This document shows positions 27,655 through 36,389 of a stretch of DNA of 64,000 nucleotides, piece after piece; position 1 is the first letter of the stretch; every line of letters begins with the position of its first letter. The notes under the pieces were generated by a model, which searched no databases, was not told the DNA's origin, and saw only the letters and a list, made by a program, of their open reading frames with translations. Origin of the DNA: UBA4582 sp038106185 (lineage in GTDB: Bacteria; Pseudomonadota; Gammaproteobacteria; Pseudomonadales; Azotimanducaceae); the NCBI GenBank assembly GCA_038106185.1, contig JAYODE010000016.1:1-64000 (forward strand), written 5' to 3'. A program made the translations under genes and the position numbers.

Positions 27655-28197
27655 TTAGTCCTTCACGGTAGACAACAGCTCCAACGCGTCATCGCACCAG
27701 GCTAGCGCCGTTTGCTCTTGTCGAATGCCAGCGAGTAGAGACAAGTAAATGCCTTTTTTGCGATCGGAAAGCTGCGCCGGACGCGCATAATGTCGAGCCT
27801 CAATTTTTCGATAGAGCTCAAGCTTGCCCAGGTGTTCTGCGCGGCGTTGTTTAACCGCTGCGACAATCAGTTCCACCGGCACGGCGCCGACGTTATAGAG
27901 CTTGATGAAAAGTTCATCCTTGGTACTGCGGGGGCGAGTCGATTCCTCGATCCAGGACGCCAGCATTTGCCGACCCTGCCGTGTTAAGGAATAGACGCGC
28001 TTGTCGGGCTTACCCAGCTGCGGCACTTCTCGCACATCGACCTTGCCCGTCAGGTGCAATGCCTTCAGTTCACGATAAATCTGCTGGTGAGACGCCTGCC
28101 AGAAAAATCCGAGGGACACATCGAACTGCTTCGCCAAGGCATAGCCGGTCAAATCCTCATCCAACAGTGCCGTTAAGATTGCGTGAGATAAAGACAT
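27655..28197 (-). CDS. PadR family transcriptional regulator
   Basis: 180-residue regulator. The N-terminal winged helix begins SLSHAILTALLDEDLTGYALAKQF, with ASHQQIYRELKALHLTGKV as recognition region near residue 34 and the wing KPDKRVYSLTRQGRQML near residue 63; the C-terminal part is a helical Vir-like dimerisation domain. PadR proteins are usually repressors of an adjacent gene and respond to phenolics or other small hydrophobic ligands. It is divergent from a nitronate monooxygenase gene with two ATGCAA/TTGCAT palindromes in the shared spacer, its likely operators. Confidence 0.92.
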   Translation of the reverse strand: MSLSHAILTALLDEDLTGYALAKQFDVSLGFFWQASHQQIYRELKALHLTGKVDVREVPQLGKPDKRVYSLTRQGRQMLASWIEESTRPRSTKDELFIKLYNVGAVPVELIVAAVKQRRAEHLGKLELYRKIEARHYARPAQLSDRKKGIYLSLLAGIRQEQTALAWCDDALELLSTVKD

Positions 28198-28267
28198 AGA
28201 AAACCGCAGATTGACGAGTCAACTTATCTCGCAGTGTAACCATGTAGGGACCTAAATCCCAAAATTT

Positions 28268-28313
28268 TATGCAATAAGTTGCATATTAATTTTCTTATGC
28301 AACAATATGCATA
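28268..28313. promoter_or_regulatory. paired palindromes, probable PadR operators
   Basis: TATGCAATAAGTTGCATA at 28268-28285 is a perfect inverted repeat (7-base arms, 4-base spacer). A second, TATGCAACAATATGCATA at 28296-28313, has 6-base arms around a 6-base spacer; centres are 28 bases apart. The ATGCAA/TTGCAT core agrees with the ATGT/ATGC-type palindromes described for PadR operators. They lie between the divergent PadR and nitronate monooxygenase genes, 29 bases before the chosen start of the latter. Confidence 0.7.
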
Positions 28314-28341
28314 TCATTCCTTCACCTTGAGACCTTTGAGT

Positions 28342-29310
28342 ATGGCTATTCCAAATATCATGGCCGGCAGACTGCGCATTCCCGTGGTGGCGTCGCCACT
28401 ATTTATTATTTCTAACCCGGACCTGGTGATCGCCCAGTGTAAGGCCGGCATTGTCGGCTCCTTTCCCTCATTGAACGCGCGTCCCATAGAGGTTCTTGAT
28501 GCCTGGCTGGAACGTATCACTACTGAACTCAAAGCCTATGATGAGGCGCACCCAGAAGCACCATCGGCCCCATTTGCGGTCAATCAGATCGTGCATCGCT
28601 CAAATGATCGGCTAGAGCAGGATATGGCACTCTGCGAGAAATACCGAGTCCCGATCGTCATTACTTCATTAGGTGCCCAGGTCGAAATTAATGAGCGGGT
28701 TCATGCCTGGGGCGGCATTGTTCTCCACGATATTATCAACAATCGATTTGCTAAAAAGGCGATCGAGAAAGGCGCCGATGGCCTGATCGCTGTCGCTGCC
28801 GGTGCCGGCGGTCACGCTGGCGCCCTGTCGCCCTTCGCCCTGATTCAAGAGATTCGAGCCTGGTTCGATGGACCCTTGCTGCTGTCCGGCGCTATCGCCA
28901 ATGGCAATGCTGTGCTCGCTGCGCAGGCCATGGGGGCGGACCTCGCCTACATAGGTTCCGCCTTTATCGCGACTCAAGAGGCGAACGCTGACCTGGCCTA
29001 CAAGCAGGCACTGGTGGACTATGCCGCAAGTGATATTGTCTATACGAATTTATTCACAGGCGTCCACGGTAACTATCTGGCACCATCGATCGCAGCCAAT
29101 GGCCTCGATCCCAATAATCTTCCTACCAGTGATGCATCACAGATGAATTTCGGCTCAGGTGGCAACGCCGAAGCCAAGGCCTGGAAAGATATCTGGGGCT
29201 GTGGCCAGGGCATTGGTGCTGTCACCGCCATTGTTTCTGCGGCTGATTTGGTCGACCGCTTGAGTGAGGAATACGCTCAGGCCAAGTCGCGGATGGCGGC
29301 TCTTAGTTAA
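28342..29310 (+). CDS. nitronate monooxygenase family protein
   Basis: 322-residue FMN-dependent TIM-barrel enzyme of the nitronate monooxygenase (formerly 2-nitropropane dioxygenase) family. RIPVVASPLFIISNPDLV is near residue 12, the flavin-binding AVAAGAGGHAG near residue 151, and LSGAIANGNAVLAAQAMGADL near 188. Members oxidise nitronates; some relatives are enoyl reductases. The ATG at 28342 (MAIPN) is chosen because the longer in-frame reading from 28279 would begin inside the operator palindromes. Expected to be controlled by the divergent PadR protein, possibly in response to a nitro or phenolic compound (inference). Confidence 0.9.
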   Translation: MAIPNIMAGRLRIPVVASPLFIISNPDLVIAQCKAGIVGSFPSLNARPIEVLDAWLERITTELKAYDEAHPEAPSAPFAVNQIVHRSNDRLEQDMALCEKYRVPIVITSLGAQVEINERVHAWGGIVLHDIINNRFAKKAIEKGADGLIAVAAGAGGHAGALSPFALIQEIRAWFDGPLLLSGAIANGNAVLAAQAMGADLAYIGSAFIATQEANADLAYKQALVDYAASDIVYTNLFTGVHGNYLAPSIAANGLDPNNLPTSDASQMNFGSGGNAEAKAWKDIWGCGQGIGAVTAIVSAADLVDRLSEEYAQAKSRMAALS

Positions 29311-29483
29311 CAGTGCAATTAGCAACGTGCTTAACAGCGCGCTGAAATAGTGGGCGTTAACACCCTTTGCCTCTCTGTTCGACTTTAATCCTGAAAATGT
29401 GAACTGCTCGCCGCAATCTGGCGGTGAGCTGTGTGAATATGCGGCCATCAAGTTCAGCTTCGAAACAGGGAAGGAATTGAACC

Positions 29484-29954
29484 ATGACAGGACGTCAGAC
29501 AAGTTATGACATTTTAAAAATCAGCACCTTGCTGGGCATGTGCGCGCTCTTCGCAACCCTTGGCCATCACAGATACTCGCTGTGCACTGCGTCAGTAGCG
29601 CCAACTAAACAACTTCAGCAGGCTGCAATGCCTCGGCCAACGGCCTTGAGCTGCTCCTCGAAAACCGCTCAGGATCTGCTTCCTCAACTCGTGTTAGATC
29701 GGCCCGCGATTGACAACTCAAATTTGATAGAGGCTATCTATGCTCAGTATCAATCCTTGGCAGATGAGTCGAGGACCCAACGGCAGAAGGCACCGAATGT
29801 TGACTTGCAAGATATTCCAGGTGACAGGCCAACAAAGCCCGACGGGCATTCCTTTTGGTCACAACCTTTGGTGTCCAGTATCGCCTTCAGTGCACAGCGG
29901 CAGAGTTTTTACGACGAGACACCCTTCAGAGACCGCCACAAAACATCCCATTAA
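29484..29954 (+). CDS. hypothetical protein with N-terminal membrane segment
   Basis: 156 residues; an N-terminal hydrophobic stretch (KISTLLGMCALFATLG, residues 12-27) may be a signal anchor or uncleaved signal peptide. The remainder is polar, rich in Gln/Ser/Pro, with no recognised motif. AAGGAA lies 7 bases before the ATG, supporting translation. Flanked by the nitronate monooxygenase and the convergent gltX; no operon partner. May be a lineage-specific protein. Confidence 0.5.
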   Translation: MTGRQTSYDILKISTLLGMCALFATLGHHRYSLCTASVAPTKQLQQAAMPRPTALSCSSKTAQDLLPQLVLDRPAIDNSNLIEAIYAQYQSLADESRTQRQKAPNVDLQDIPGDRPTKPDGHSFWSQPLVSSIAFSAQRQSFYDETPFRDRHKTSH

Positions 29955-30079
29955 ACTGACCTAATTTCTGTTGGTCGCATTTTTAAGACGCCTTTTAAAG
30001 AAGCGTTATTGAGACACATTTGAATGGGCACGCCGAATGAACCCGCAATAAAACACAGGGGGTACGCCAACTGATGGCA

Positions 30080-31567
30080 TCAATTCAGATCAGCGTAGTC
30101 CTTTTCTAGCTTCTTCAACTGTTTCTTTGACACGCCGCCCAGCACTTCAATGGCATGGCGTAGTCGCGCACGACTCATATCTGGCCCGATCAACGCCATC
30201 GAATCGAACAGGGGTGGCGCAACCGGTTTGCCAGAAATAGCCACGAATACCGGCCCAAGCAGATCTCTGATTTTGATGCCTAGCGCCTCCGCCAGCGCGA
30301 CAAACAAACGATTCAAACTGTCGTGGTGCCAGTCGCTCAACTCCTCGGCACGCCAGACAACAAACTGAAGCAGCCGTTTGATGTCTTCAACAGACTGTTG
30401 CTTGGTATTAAATGCCGACTCGTCATAACTCGGCAGTCCATCCACCAGAAAGGCCGCCATGGGCCCGACGTCGGAAAACACATCGACCCGCTCTTTAATC
30501 AGTGGAATCATCTTCATCAGATTCTCACGATTGTAGGCCCACTCAATGATTTTGTCGGCAAAGGCCTCATCACTCAAGTCCTCTCGGAGCCAGCGGCCGT
30601 TCAGCCACTTGAGCTTGGCAATATCAAAAACAGGCGCGCCCAGTGATATACGGCTTAGGTCAAATTGCTTGATCATCTCATCCAGAGAAAACTTTTCTTC
30701 GCCATTGGGCATGCTCCAACCCAGCATACCCAGATAGTTGAGCACAGCCTCGGGCAGAAACCCCATACGCGCATAGAAACCAATACTGGTGGGGTTTTTG
30801 CGCTTGCTCAACTTGCTCTTGTCAGGATTCCGCAACAAGGGCATATGAATAATTTCCGGCATCTCCCAGCCAAAATACTGATACAGCAGAACATGCTTGG
30901 GCGCAGAGTTGATCCACTCCTCGCCACGAATAATATGCGTGATCTCCATCAGATGATCATCGACGACGACGGCTAAGTGATAAGTCGGATTACCGTCTGT
31001 CTTGAGCAAAACCTGCATATCAATCTGCGACCACTCGATCTCGATATCGCCACGTAGGCGGTCCTTGACGACGCAGGTACCAGAACTTGGCACTTTCATA
31101 CGAACAACATGGGCTTCCTTGGCCAGCCGAGCAGTGACTTCCGCCGCCGGCAAGTGCATGCAATGGCCATCGTAGCGGGCGGTTTCTCCCCGTTGCATCT
31201 GTTCTCGCCGCATGTCATCCAGCCGCTCAGTGGTGCAAAAGCAGGGGAATGCGTGCCCTCCATCGACCAGCGTCTGGACATAGCCGCCATAGATCGATTT
31301 ACGCTCGCTCTGACGATAGGGCCCATAGGGTCCGCCTTTATCGGGGCCCTCGTCCCAATCCAGGCCCAGCCAGCGCAGAGAATCAAGAATCTTGGTTTCA
31401 GACTCGGCAGTACTACGCGCAACATCTGTGTCTTCAATGCGCAGCACAAATTCGCCGCCGTGCTGGCGCGCAAAGCACAAACTGAACAGGGCCATGTAGG
31501 CGGTTCCGACGTGAGGATCACCGGTAGGTGACGGTGCGACTCGAGTTCTGACTTTTCTGGCTTCCAT
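30080..31567 (-). CDS. gltX: glutamyl-tRNA synthetase
   Basis: 495-residue class I aminoacyl-tRNA synthetase charging tRNA-Glu. RVAPSPTGDPHVGTAY at residues 8-23 contains the HIGH-type motif and SKLSKRK near residue 245 the KMSKS-type loop; EDTDVARS and the C-terminal anticodon-binding region follow family order. The ATG at 31567 (MEARKVRTRVAP) is preferred over an in-frame start 63 bases upstream because AGGAAAG precedes it and the extension is not family-like. Divergent from dusA with a 115-base shared spacer. Confidence 0.96.
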   Translation of the reverse strand: MEARKVRTRVAPSPTGDPHVGTAYMALFSLCFARQHGGEFVLRIEDTDVARSTAESETKILDSLRWLGLDWDEGPDKGGPYGPYRQSERKSIYGGYVQTLVDGGHAFPCFCTTERLDDMRREQMQRGETARYDGHCMHLPAAEVTARLAKEAHVVRMKVPSSGTCVVKDRLRGDIEIEWSQIDMQVLLKTDGNPTYHLAVVVDDHLMEITHIIRGEEWINSAPKHVLLYQYFGWEMPEIIHMPLLRNPDKSKLSKRKNPTSIGFYARMGFLPEAVLNYLGMLGWSMPNGEEKFSLDEMIKQFDLSRISLGAPVFDIAKLKWLNGRWLREDLSDEAFADKIIEWAYNRENLMKMIPLIKERVDVFSDVGPMAAFLVDGLPSYDESAFNTKQQSVEDIKRLLQFVVWRAEELSDWHHDSLNRLFVALAEALGIKIRDLLGPVFVAISGKPVAPPLFDSMALIGPDMSRARLRHAIEVLGGVSKKQLKKLEKDYADLN

Positions 31568-31682
31568 AAAAACTTTCCTGACTGACTTCCCTGCCGATAG
31601 GCATACCGGCGAATGGGTGAATACATGCAAAAGGCCACAGATGTTACACTATTCGCTGACGAAGATTAATTGTGATTCTGAC

Positions 31683-32783
31683 ATGCTTGATAGATCTCTT
31701 CTTGACCCGCAGCCCGCGGGTTCTCATTTGCTGAGCGAAGCCCTTGGGTCGCCGATTGCGGCTGCGCCTCTGGATCGCACCCTCAGCCTTGCGCCAATGA
31801 TGGGATGCACTGACAGGCACTGCCGCTATCTGTTTCGGCTGCTCTCGCCCAACACTCTGATGTACTCGGAAATGTTAGTCACTGGCGCGCTGCTGCATGG
31901 CAATGCGGCGCATTTTCTGCGCCACGCCGGTGACGAACCCTGTGCGCTGCAATTGGGTGGCAATGATCCCGCAGCGCTAAGGGCTTGTGCCCGCATGGTC
32001 GAGGATGCCGGTTATCAGGAGGTCAACCTGAATGTTGGCTGCCCAAGCGACCGGGTTCAGTCTGGCGGCATTGGTGCCTGCTTGATCGCAAGACCCGAGC
32101 TGATCGCCGAGTGTGTCGCGGCCATGCAGGCCGAGGTCCAGATACCCGTCACGGTCAAGACTCGCATCGGCATCAATCAGCAGGACAGCTATGAACACTT
32201 TCACCATTTTATTGCGACTGTCCGGGAAGCCGGCTGTCGAATCTTTATTATTCATGCCCGTAAAGCGATTCTTGGCGGCCTCTCTCCCAAGGACAATCGC
32301 GAGATCCCACCGCTGAAATATGATTATGTTTACCGCATCAAGGCGGATTTTCCCGACTGCCAGTTTATTCTCAATGGCGGTATCAATGACACGGCGACGG
32401 CTCTGGCCGTCTTGCCAAAGGTCGACGGCCTGATGCTGGGGCGAGCACCTTATGCTAACCCCTATTTGCTCGCTGAACTCGAAGCCGCACTGTACCAACA
32501 TCAGTCTGTGGACAGGCTGACGGCACTGGCCGACTACACGGATTATATGGTGCGAAATATCGAGGCTGGGGAGCCTTTGAAACACATGGTCCGCCACCTG
32601 CTGGGCTGGTTTACCGGGATTCGCGGAGCTCGCAGTTTTCGGCGCCATCTCAGCACGCATATGTTTGAAGCCGGTAGTGGCACAGAAGTAGTGCAGCAGG
32701 CGCTGCAGCAAGCCGGATTAGACCAGAACGCAGAGGCAGCAGAATCCTTTGCCGAGCAACAAGCCAGGCTGCAGCGTTGCTAA
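31683..32783 (+). CDS. dusA: tRNA-dihydrouridine(20/20a) synthase
   Basis: 366-residue FMN enzyme reducing uridines in the tRNA D-loop. SLAPMMGCTDRHCRYLFR near residue 36 is the family opening, LQLGGNDPAAL near 89, NLNVGCPSDRVQSGGIGA near 113 holds the catalytic Cys, and IIHARKAILGGLSPKDNREI near 188 is specific for the DusA subfamily. Candidate starts at 31617, 31641 and 31683 are in frame; the last gives the length closest to known DusA. Followed by a 14-bp repeat array and the TerB-like gene. Confidence 0.94.
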   Translation: MLDRSLLDPQPAGSHLLSEALGSPIAAAPLDRTLSLAPMMGCTDRHCRYLFRLLSPNTLMYSEMLVTGALLHGNAAHFLRHAGDEPCALQLGGNDPAALRACARMVEDAGYQEVNLNVGCPSDRVQSGGIGACLIARPELIAECVAAMQAEVQIPVTVKTRIGINQQDSYEHFHHFIATVREAGCRIFIIHARKAILGGLSPKDNREIPPLKYDYVYRIKADFPDCQFILNGGINDTATALAVLPKVDGLMLGRAPYANPYLLAELEAALYQHQSVDRLTALADYTDYMVRNIEAGEPLKHMVRHLLGWFTGIRGARSFRRHLSTHMFEAGSGTEVVQQALQQAGLDQNAEAAESFAEQQARLQRC

Positions 32784-32790
32784 CAAGACA

Positions 32791-32865
32791 AGGGTTCTGA
32801 TAACGAGCTTCTAACACAGGGCTTCTAATACTGGGCTTCTAATACTGGGCTTCTAATAAAAGGGC
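32791..32865. repeat. 14-bp tandem repeat array (GGGCTTCTAATACT)
   Basis: Four to five units between dusA and the TerB-like gene, the central ones identical. The last unit ends about 7 bases before the downstream ATG, so the array forms its ribosome-binding region (AAAGGGC). Confidence 0.9.
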
Positions 32866-32871
32866 TGCGAT

Positions 32872-33336
32872 ATGTTCGAGAAGATTAAGCGTTTTTTTGA
32901 CGAAAAAATTTTACCCATAAGCCGGGACAACTTCGATGAAGGCCCAAGCCGAGCGCTGCAGTTCGCAATGGCGGCTCTGCTTTTGGAACTGGCGCGCGCC
33001 GACTTTGACTCGCATGACCAGGAGCGAGACCTGATAATGACGCTGCTACGAGACAGCTTTAATCTCGAAGAACCAGAATTGCAGGAGCTACTGGCCCTGG
33101 CAGGCGCTGCCTCCGATGAGGCCAATGATGTGTTTCAGTTTACCCAGCTGGTGAATCAGCACTTCAGTCACGATGAAAAGATAAAACTCATTGAGCAACT
33201 CTGGCGAGTCGCCTTTGCTGATGGTCGACTGGATAAGTATGAAGAGCAATTTATTCGCAAACTGTCAGGTTTGCTCCATGTCGCTCACTCAGATTTTATC
33301 AAGGCCAAACTCAGAGCCCGAGCAGATGCGGACTAG
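32872..33336 (+). CDS. TerB family protein
   Basis: 154-residue soluble helical protein of the TerB/DjlA-like superfamily: ALLLELARADFDSHDQERDLI near residues 36-56 and QLWRVAFADGRLDKYEEQFIRKLSGLL split over residues 107-133 show the duplicated acidic helix pattern (ADFDSHDQE, ADGRLDKYE) thought to bind metal. The family is associated with tellurite resistance and stress-response membrane complexes, but isolated members like this are of unknown function. It starts with an amphipathic FEKIKRFFDEKI segment. Confidence 0.85.
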   Translation: MFEKIKRFFDEKILPISRDNFDEGPSRALQFAMAALLLELARADFDSHDQERDLIMTLLRDSFNLEEPELQELLALAGAASDEANDVFQFTQLVNQHFSHDEKIKLIEQLWRVAFADGRLDKYEEQFIRKLSGLLHVAHSDFIKAKLRARADAD

Positions 33337-33384
33337 ACAAGACCTGGGTTGGTGGCCGACTGCTGTTTTTCAGTGCGTACTTTA

Positions 33385-33506
33385 CAGAGAGCAGGTTATA
33401 GAGAGCNNNNNNNNNNNNNNNNNNNNNNNNNNNNNNNNNNNNNNNNNNNNNNNNNNNNNNNNNNNNNNNNNNNNNNNNNNNNNNNNNNNNNNNNNNNNNN
33501 NNNNNN
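33385..33506. repeat. repeat-flanked assembly gap (14-bp period, AGAGAGCAGGTTAT)
   Basis: The 100-N gap at 33407-33506 is entered through AGAGAGC-AGGTTAT-AGAGAGC, the beginning of a 14-base tandem repeat; the right edge does not show it. Lies between the TerB-like gene and the convergent STAS gene. Confidence 0.75.
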
Positions 33507-33565
33507 CACAAAAAGCTTGTCGCGATGCGCGTCAGTCGCAGTGAGACCGCAACCTTCAGTTGGTC

Positions 33566-34090
33566 TCAGCCCGCGACTCTGGCCTGCCTGTGTCGCAGGT
33601 TGCACTCCTGAGCCTGCTCCTGTTCAAGCGCGGCAACCAGATCCTTAAACGCCAACAGGTTATTTTCGTTCAGCGCCATTAGCGTTTTGTGGGCATCCAG
33701 AACTTGCTCTCGAAGAACGTTGTCGGGAACGATCTTTGCCGGCAATTCACCCAGCTGTTCGCAGCCGTGCTGAGTGTCATTATCGACGACAAAAATCTTG
33801 TCAAAGCCCATACTGAGCAGTATGCGGGTGATATCTTCATTGGTCGATACGATGGTGGGAAAGGTGTTGAACTGGTCTTGACTACGAAGGGAAATCTTGG
33901 CGAGTAATCCGAGGCTGGTGCTGTCGATGCCGGTGGTCTCTCGAAGATCGATAATGATGGCACTGACGCCTCGATGTTTATCGATACTGGCGAGGAACGT
34001 CGCAATCGTCGGGCCAAGACAGACTCGAACATCACCCACAAACTTCAGGACTTGGACACCATCCTGATCAGCAAAAAGTATTTTGCTCAT
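33566..34090 (-). CDS. STAS-domain protein (anti-sigma factor antagonist type)
   Basis: 174-residue cytosolic protein. Residues 1-100 form a STAS domain with IIIDLRETTGIDSTSLGLLA near residue 45, in which the Ser of IDSTSLG is the usual phosphorylated residue; the last 70 residues are helical and polar. In partner-switching systems such proteins bind an anti-sigma factor/kinase unless phosphorylated. The ATG lies 5 bases after the stop of the PP2C phosphatase gene, so the two are one operon, as in HsbR-HsbA or RssB-RssC-type systems. No HPT or histidine-kinase-like anti-sigma gene is adjacent. Confidence 0.88.
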   Translation of the reverse strand: MSKILFADQDGVQVLKFVGDVRVCLGPTIATFLASIDKHRGVSAIIIDLRETTGIDSTSLGLLAKISLRSQDQFNTFPTIVSTNEDITRILLSMGFDKIFVVDNDTQHGCEQLGELPAKIVPDNVLREQVLDAHKTLMALNENNLLAFKDLVAALEQEQAQECNLRHRQARVAG

Positions 34091-34095
34091 ACGCA

Positions 34096-35268
34096 CTACC
34101 CAGTCTTTGTCACTGTAAAAATCGCAATGTCATCGGGTATGTCGGCGACATCACTTAAGCCTAACTTTTCCGCGAGGCAGTCTAACTCTCCACCGGTAGA
34201 GTTTACCAGTGATACCAGTTGTTTTTCTTTGGCTTGCAGGCTGTCTTGCGGCATGATTTCAAACACTCCGTCGGAAAACATGGCCAAGGTAAAGGCTTTA
34301 GGCAGGGCCTGCTTGTGTTCTACATAATCTGGTGAAGTCATGATGCCTAAGGGCAACCCCCCCAATTCGAGATACTCAGCCCCCTCAGTGTCAGAAAAGA
34401 TGGTCCCGGGAAAGTGAGCAGCATTGCTGTAACTCAGCATTTTACGGTCTTCACTGATCAAGCCGAGAAACAAGGTAACGTGCTGCTCCAGACGATCCCT
34501 CAGGAGTTCCTGGTTAAGCCAGTTCAAAATTTCATTCGCCGTAGTGATTTCGAGCATCTCATACTCACTCACTAACTGCTGGAACAGACCTTTGAGAATC
34601 ACAGTGACTATCGCACCTGCTGCACCATGGCCAGACACATCAGCGATATAAAACAACAGACGTTGATCCGGCAACTCGAAGTAATCGATGGAATCTCCGC
34701 TCAGGATCAGCGAGGGATGAATCAGATGGGCAAAGGTTAGATCATCAAATACCAGCGGAGTTTCTGGCATCAAACCCCGCTGAACACGAAATCCGGCCTG
34801 CTGGTCCTGCTCGAGAACCTGCAGGCTCTCCAGTAAGATCTTATTGGTTTTCGCCAGCGCTTTTTCGTTATTGAGTCGGCGTTTTAGCTCGCGTTTACGT
34901 TTGATGGTGTCCCGCAGCACATAACTCATAATCGCTGGATCACCCAGGGGTAGCGTCAGGAATCCATCCGCGCCCTGCTTGAGACATGGGACCACTCGGT
35001 GCACCGTTGAGGCGTTTGCCAGCAAGACAATCGGCAGTCGCGGAGACTGTTTGCGCAGATTCGCCAGAGTAGATTCACAATTAACGGCGGAGCTCGCCAG
35101 GGAAACCACTAGAATTTCAGGGCGACTGCCCTGAAGATGGGAGAGGCAATCCTCTTCGGTAACGGCATGAATGACTTCAAATCCGGTATCGTCGAGTAAA
35201 GCACTGATGTTGTCCTCGGTGCCTGCCGCCTGACTCAGCAGTAGCAGCTCACCGCTTTTGACTTTCAT
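34096..35268 (-). CDS. response-regulator-like protein with SpoIIE/PP2C phosphatase domain
   Basis: 390 residues: a receiver-fold domain (1-120), a coiled linker (125-165, KRKRELKRRLNNEKALAKT) and a PP2C-type SpoIIE phosphatase domain (170-388) with YIADVSGHGAAGAIVT near 218 and MFSDGVFEI near 335 that place the metal-binding Asp residues. The receiver lacks the phosphoacceptor Asp (Ser56 in ILVVSLAS), the acidic pair (SQ at 12-13) and the conserved Lys (FLTLP), so it is unlikely to be phosphorylated. Predicted to dephosphorylate the downstream STAS protein. ATG 35268 is preferred to TTG two codons earlier. Confidence 0.9.
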   Translation of the reverse strand: MKVKSGELLLLSQAAGTEDNISALLDDTGFEVIHAVTEEDCLSHLQGSRPEILVVSLASSAVNCESTLANLRKQSPRLPIVLLANASTVHRVVPCLKQGADGFLTLPLGDPAIMSYVLRDTIKRKRELKRRLNNEKALAKTNKILLESLQVLEQDQQAGFRVQRGLMPETPLVFDDLTFAHLIHPSLILSGDSIDYFELPDQRLLFYIADVSGHGAAGAIVTVILKGLFQQLVSEYEMLEITTANEILNWLNQELLRDRLEQHVTLFLGLISEDRKMLSYSNAAHFPGTIFSDTEGAEYLELGGLPLGIMTSPDYVEHKQALPKAFTLAMFSDGVFEIMPQDSLQAKEKQLVSLVNSTGGELDCLAEKLGLSDVADIPDDIAIFTVTKTG

Positions 35269-35421
35269 TAGCAACGCTCACACGTAGGCCAAATATCTGG
35301 ACAAGACTCTACTCTCAAATTTCAATGTTTACCAGTAGTTAGCGCTGATATTTCGCGCTGCTTCTGTATTTGGTGGGGGGCATCCTTTGAGGCTACTCGA
35401 CGACTGACAGCCTGATCGATA

Positions 35422-36129
35422 CTAGAAGTCATCGAATTCATCTGTGACGCGACCGTCGTTCGTCAGATAATGACGCCGTTGCAAGTAAGCATCTCGGTAA
35501 AACACATAACGGTCCCCAAACACCACCCCCTCGGCGCTGAGAAGTTCTGCTCGAAGATCAAGCAGCTCAACTCCCAATAGAGTGTTGCGATGAGCAATCG
35601 GCTTATAATACCGTAATGGATCCAGGCGACTGTCAAGGGGTCGACCCAAGGCATCCGTGACCGTTGATGGTCCTAGAAAAGGCATCACCAGGTAGGGTCC
35701 TGGCGGTATCCCCCAAAATCGAAACGTCTGACCAAAATCTTCCGGATAAGCGCGCAGTCCTATGTCGGTCGCGGGATCCAGCAGGCCTCCAAGCCCAACG
35801 GTTGAATTAATCAGAAGCCGACCGAGACTGACCAGGGCCTGTTTGATCTTGGCCTGAAGCAGGTTGTTTGCCGTATTGTCTATCTCCTCAAGATTGCCAA
35901 AAAAATGGCCGACACCCTGTTGCAGAACGCCCGGCACGCCCTGCTTATAGCCCTTGGCGACGGGCTTTAACAACAAACGGTCAATACCCTCGTTGAAACT
36001 GTGAGTAGCTCGATTGATGCCCTCCCACGGATCAGGATTGTCTTCAGCGGCGAAAACCGACTGCACCAGCCCCAATTGCAACGTAATCAACAGAAGCCAG
36101 ACGACTTTCAAGAGATGCTCCTCTTTCAT
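35422..36129 (-). CDS. mlaA: MlaA (VacJ) family outer-membrane lipid asymmetry protein
   Basis: 235-residue MlaA-type protein: NPDPWEGINRATHSFNEGID near residue 31, FFGNLEEIDNTANNLLQ near 75, RLLINSTVGLGGLLDPAT near 103, GPYLVMPFLGPST near 145 are family landmarks. MlaA removes misplaced phospholipids from the outer leaflet with OmpC/F and hands them to MlaC. The signal peptide ends LVQSVFAAED with no Cys, so unlike E. coli MlaA it does not appear to be a lipoprotein. No mlaBCDEF genes are nearby. Confidence 0.9.
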   Translation of the reverse strand: MKEEHLLKVVWLLLITLQLGLVQSVFAAEDNPDPWEGINRATHSFNEGIDRLLLKPVAKGYKQGVPGVLQQGVGHFFGNLEEIDNTANNLLQAKIKQALVSLGRLLINSTVGLGGLLDPATDIGLRAYPEDFGQTFRFWGIPPGPYLVMPFLGPSTVTDALGRPLDSRLDPLRYYKPIAHRNTLLGVELLDLRAELLSAEGVVFGDRYVFYRDAYLQRRHYLTNDGRVTDEFDDF

Positions 36130-36140
36130 TACTGAGATAG

Positions 36141-36235
36141 CTAGTTTTAGATGATAAGCTTTAGATGCTAGGGCTTAGATAACCAGTTTATATATCAAGT
36201 TTAGATAACAAGTTTAGATGACAGGTTGAGACAAC
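36141..36235. repeat. 13-bp degenerate tandem repeat array (AGTTTAGATGACA)
   Basis: About seven degenerate units directly upstream of mlaA. The 260 bases between mlaA and the hrpA stop show nothing else recognisable. Confidence 0.8.
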
Positions 36236-36389
36236 TCGTTCGATATCATCTGGTCGATCTTATCAGATTGAGATGACTTGCCTTTTCCCTGGCTGCATTG
36301 GCGTCTATCGGTCTTGACTCAAAAGTTTAACGAATCAACATCTTGCATCACGGTATCCCACTTCGAGGCCAAGTCTTCGGTCAGAACCG

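Noticed and set aside
31977..32711. Long minus-strand open frame opposite dusA
   Set aside because: Shadow frame; dusA on the other strand carries all conserved motifs.
33191..33544. Open frame crossing the gap at 33407-33506
   Set aside because: It overlaps the TerB-like gene in another frame and depends on N codons.
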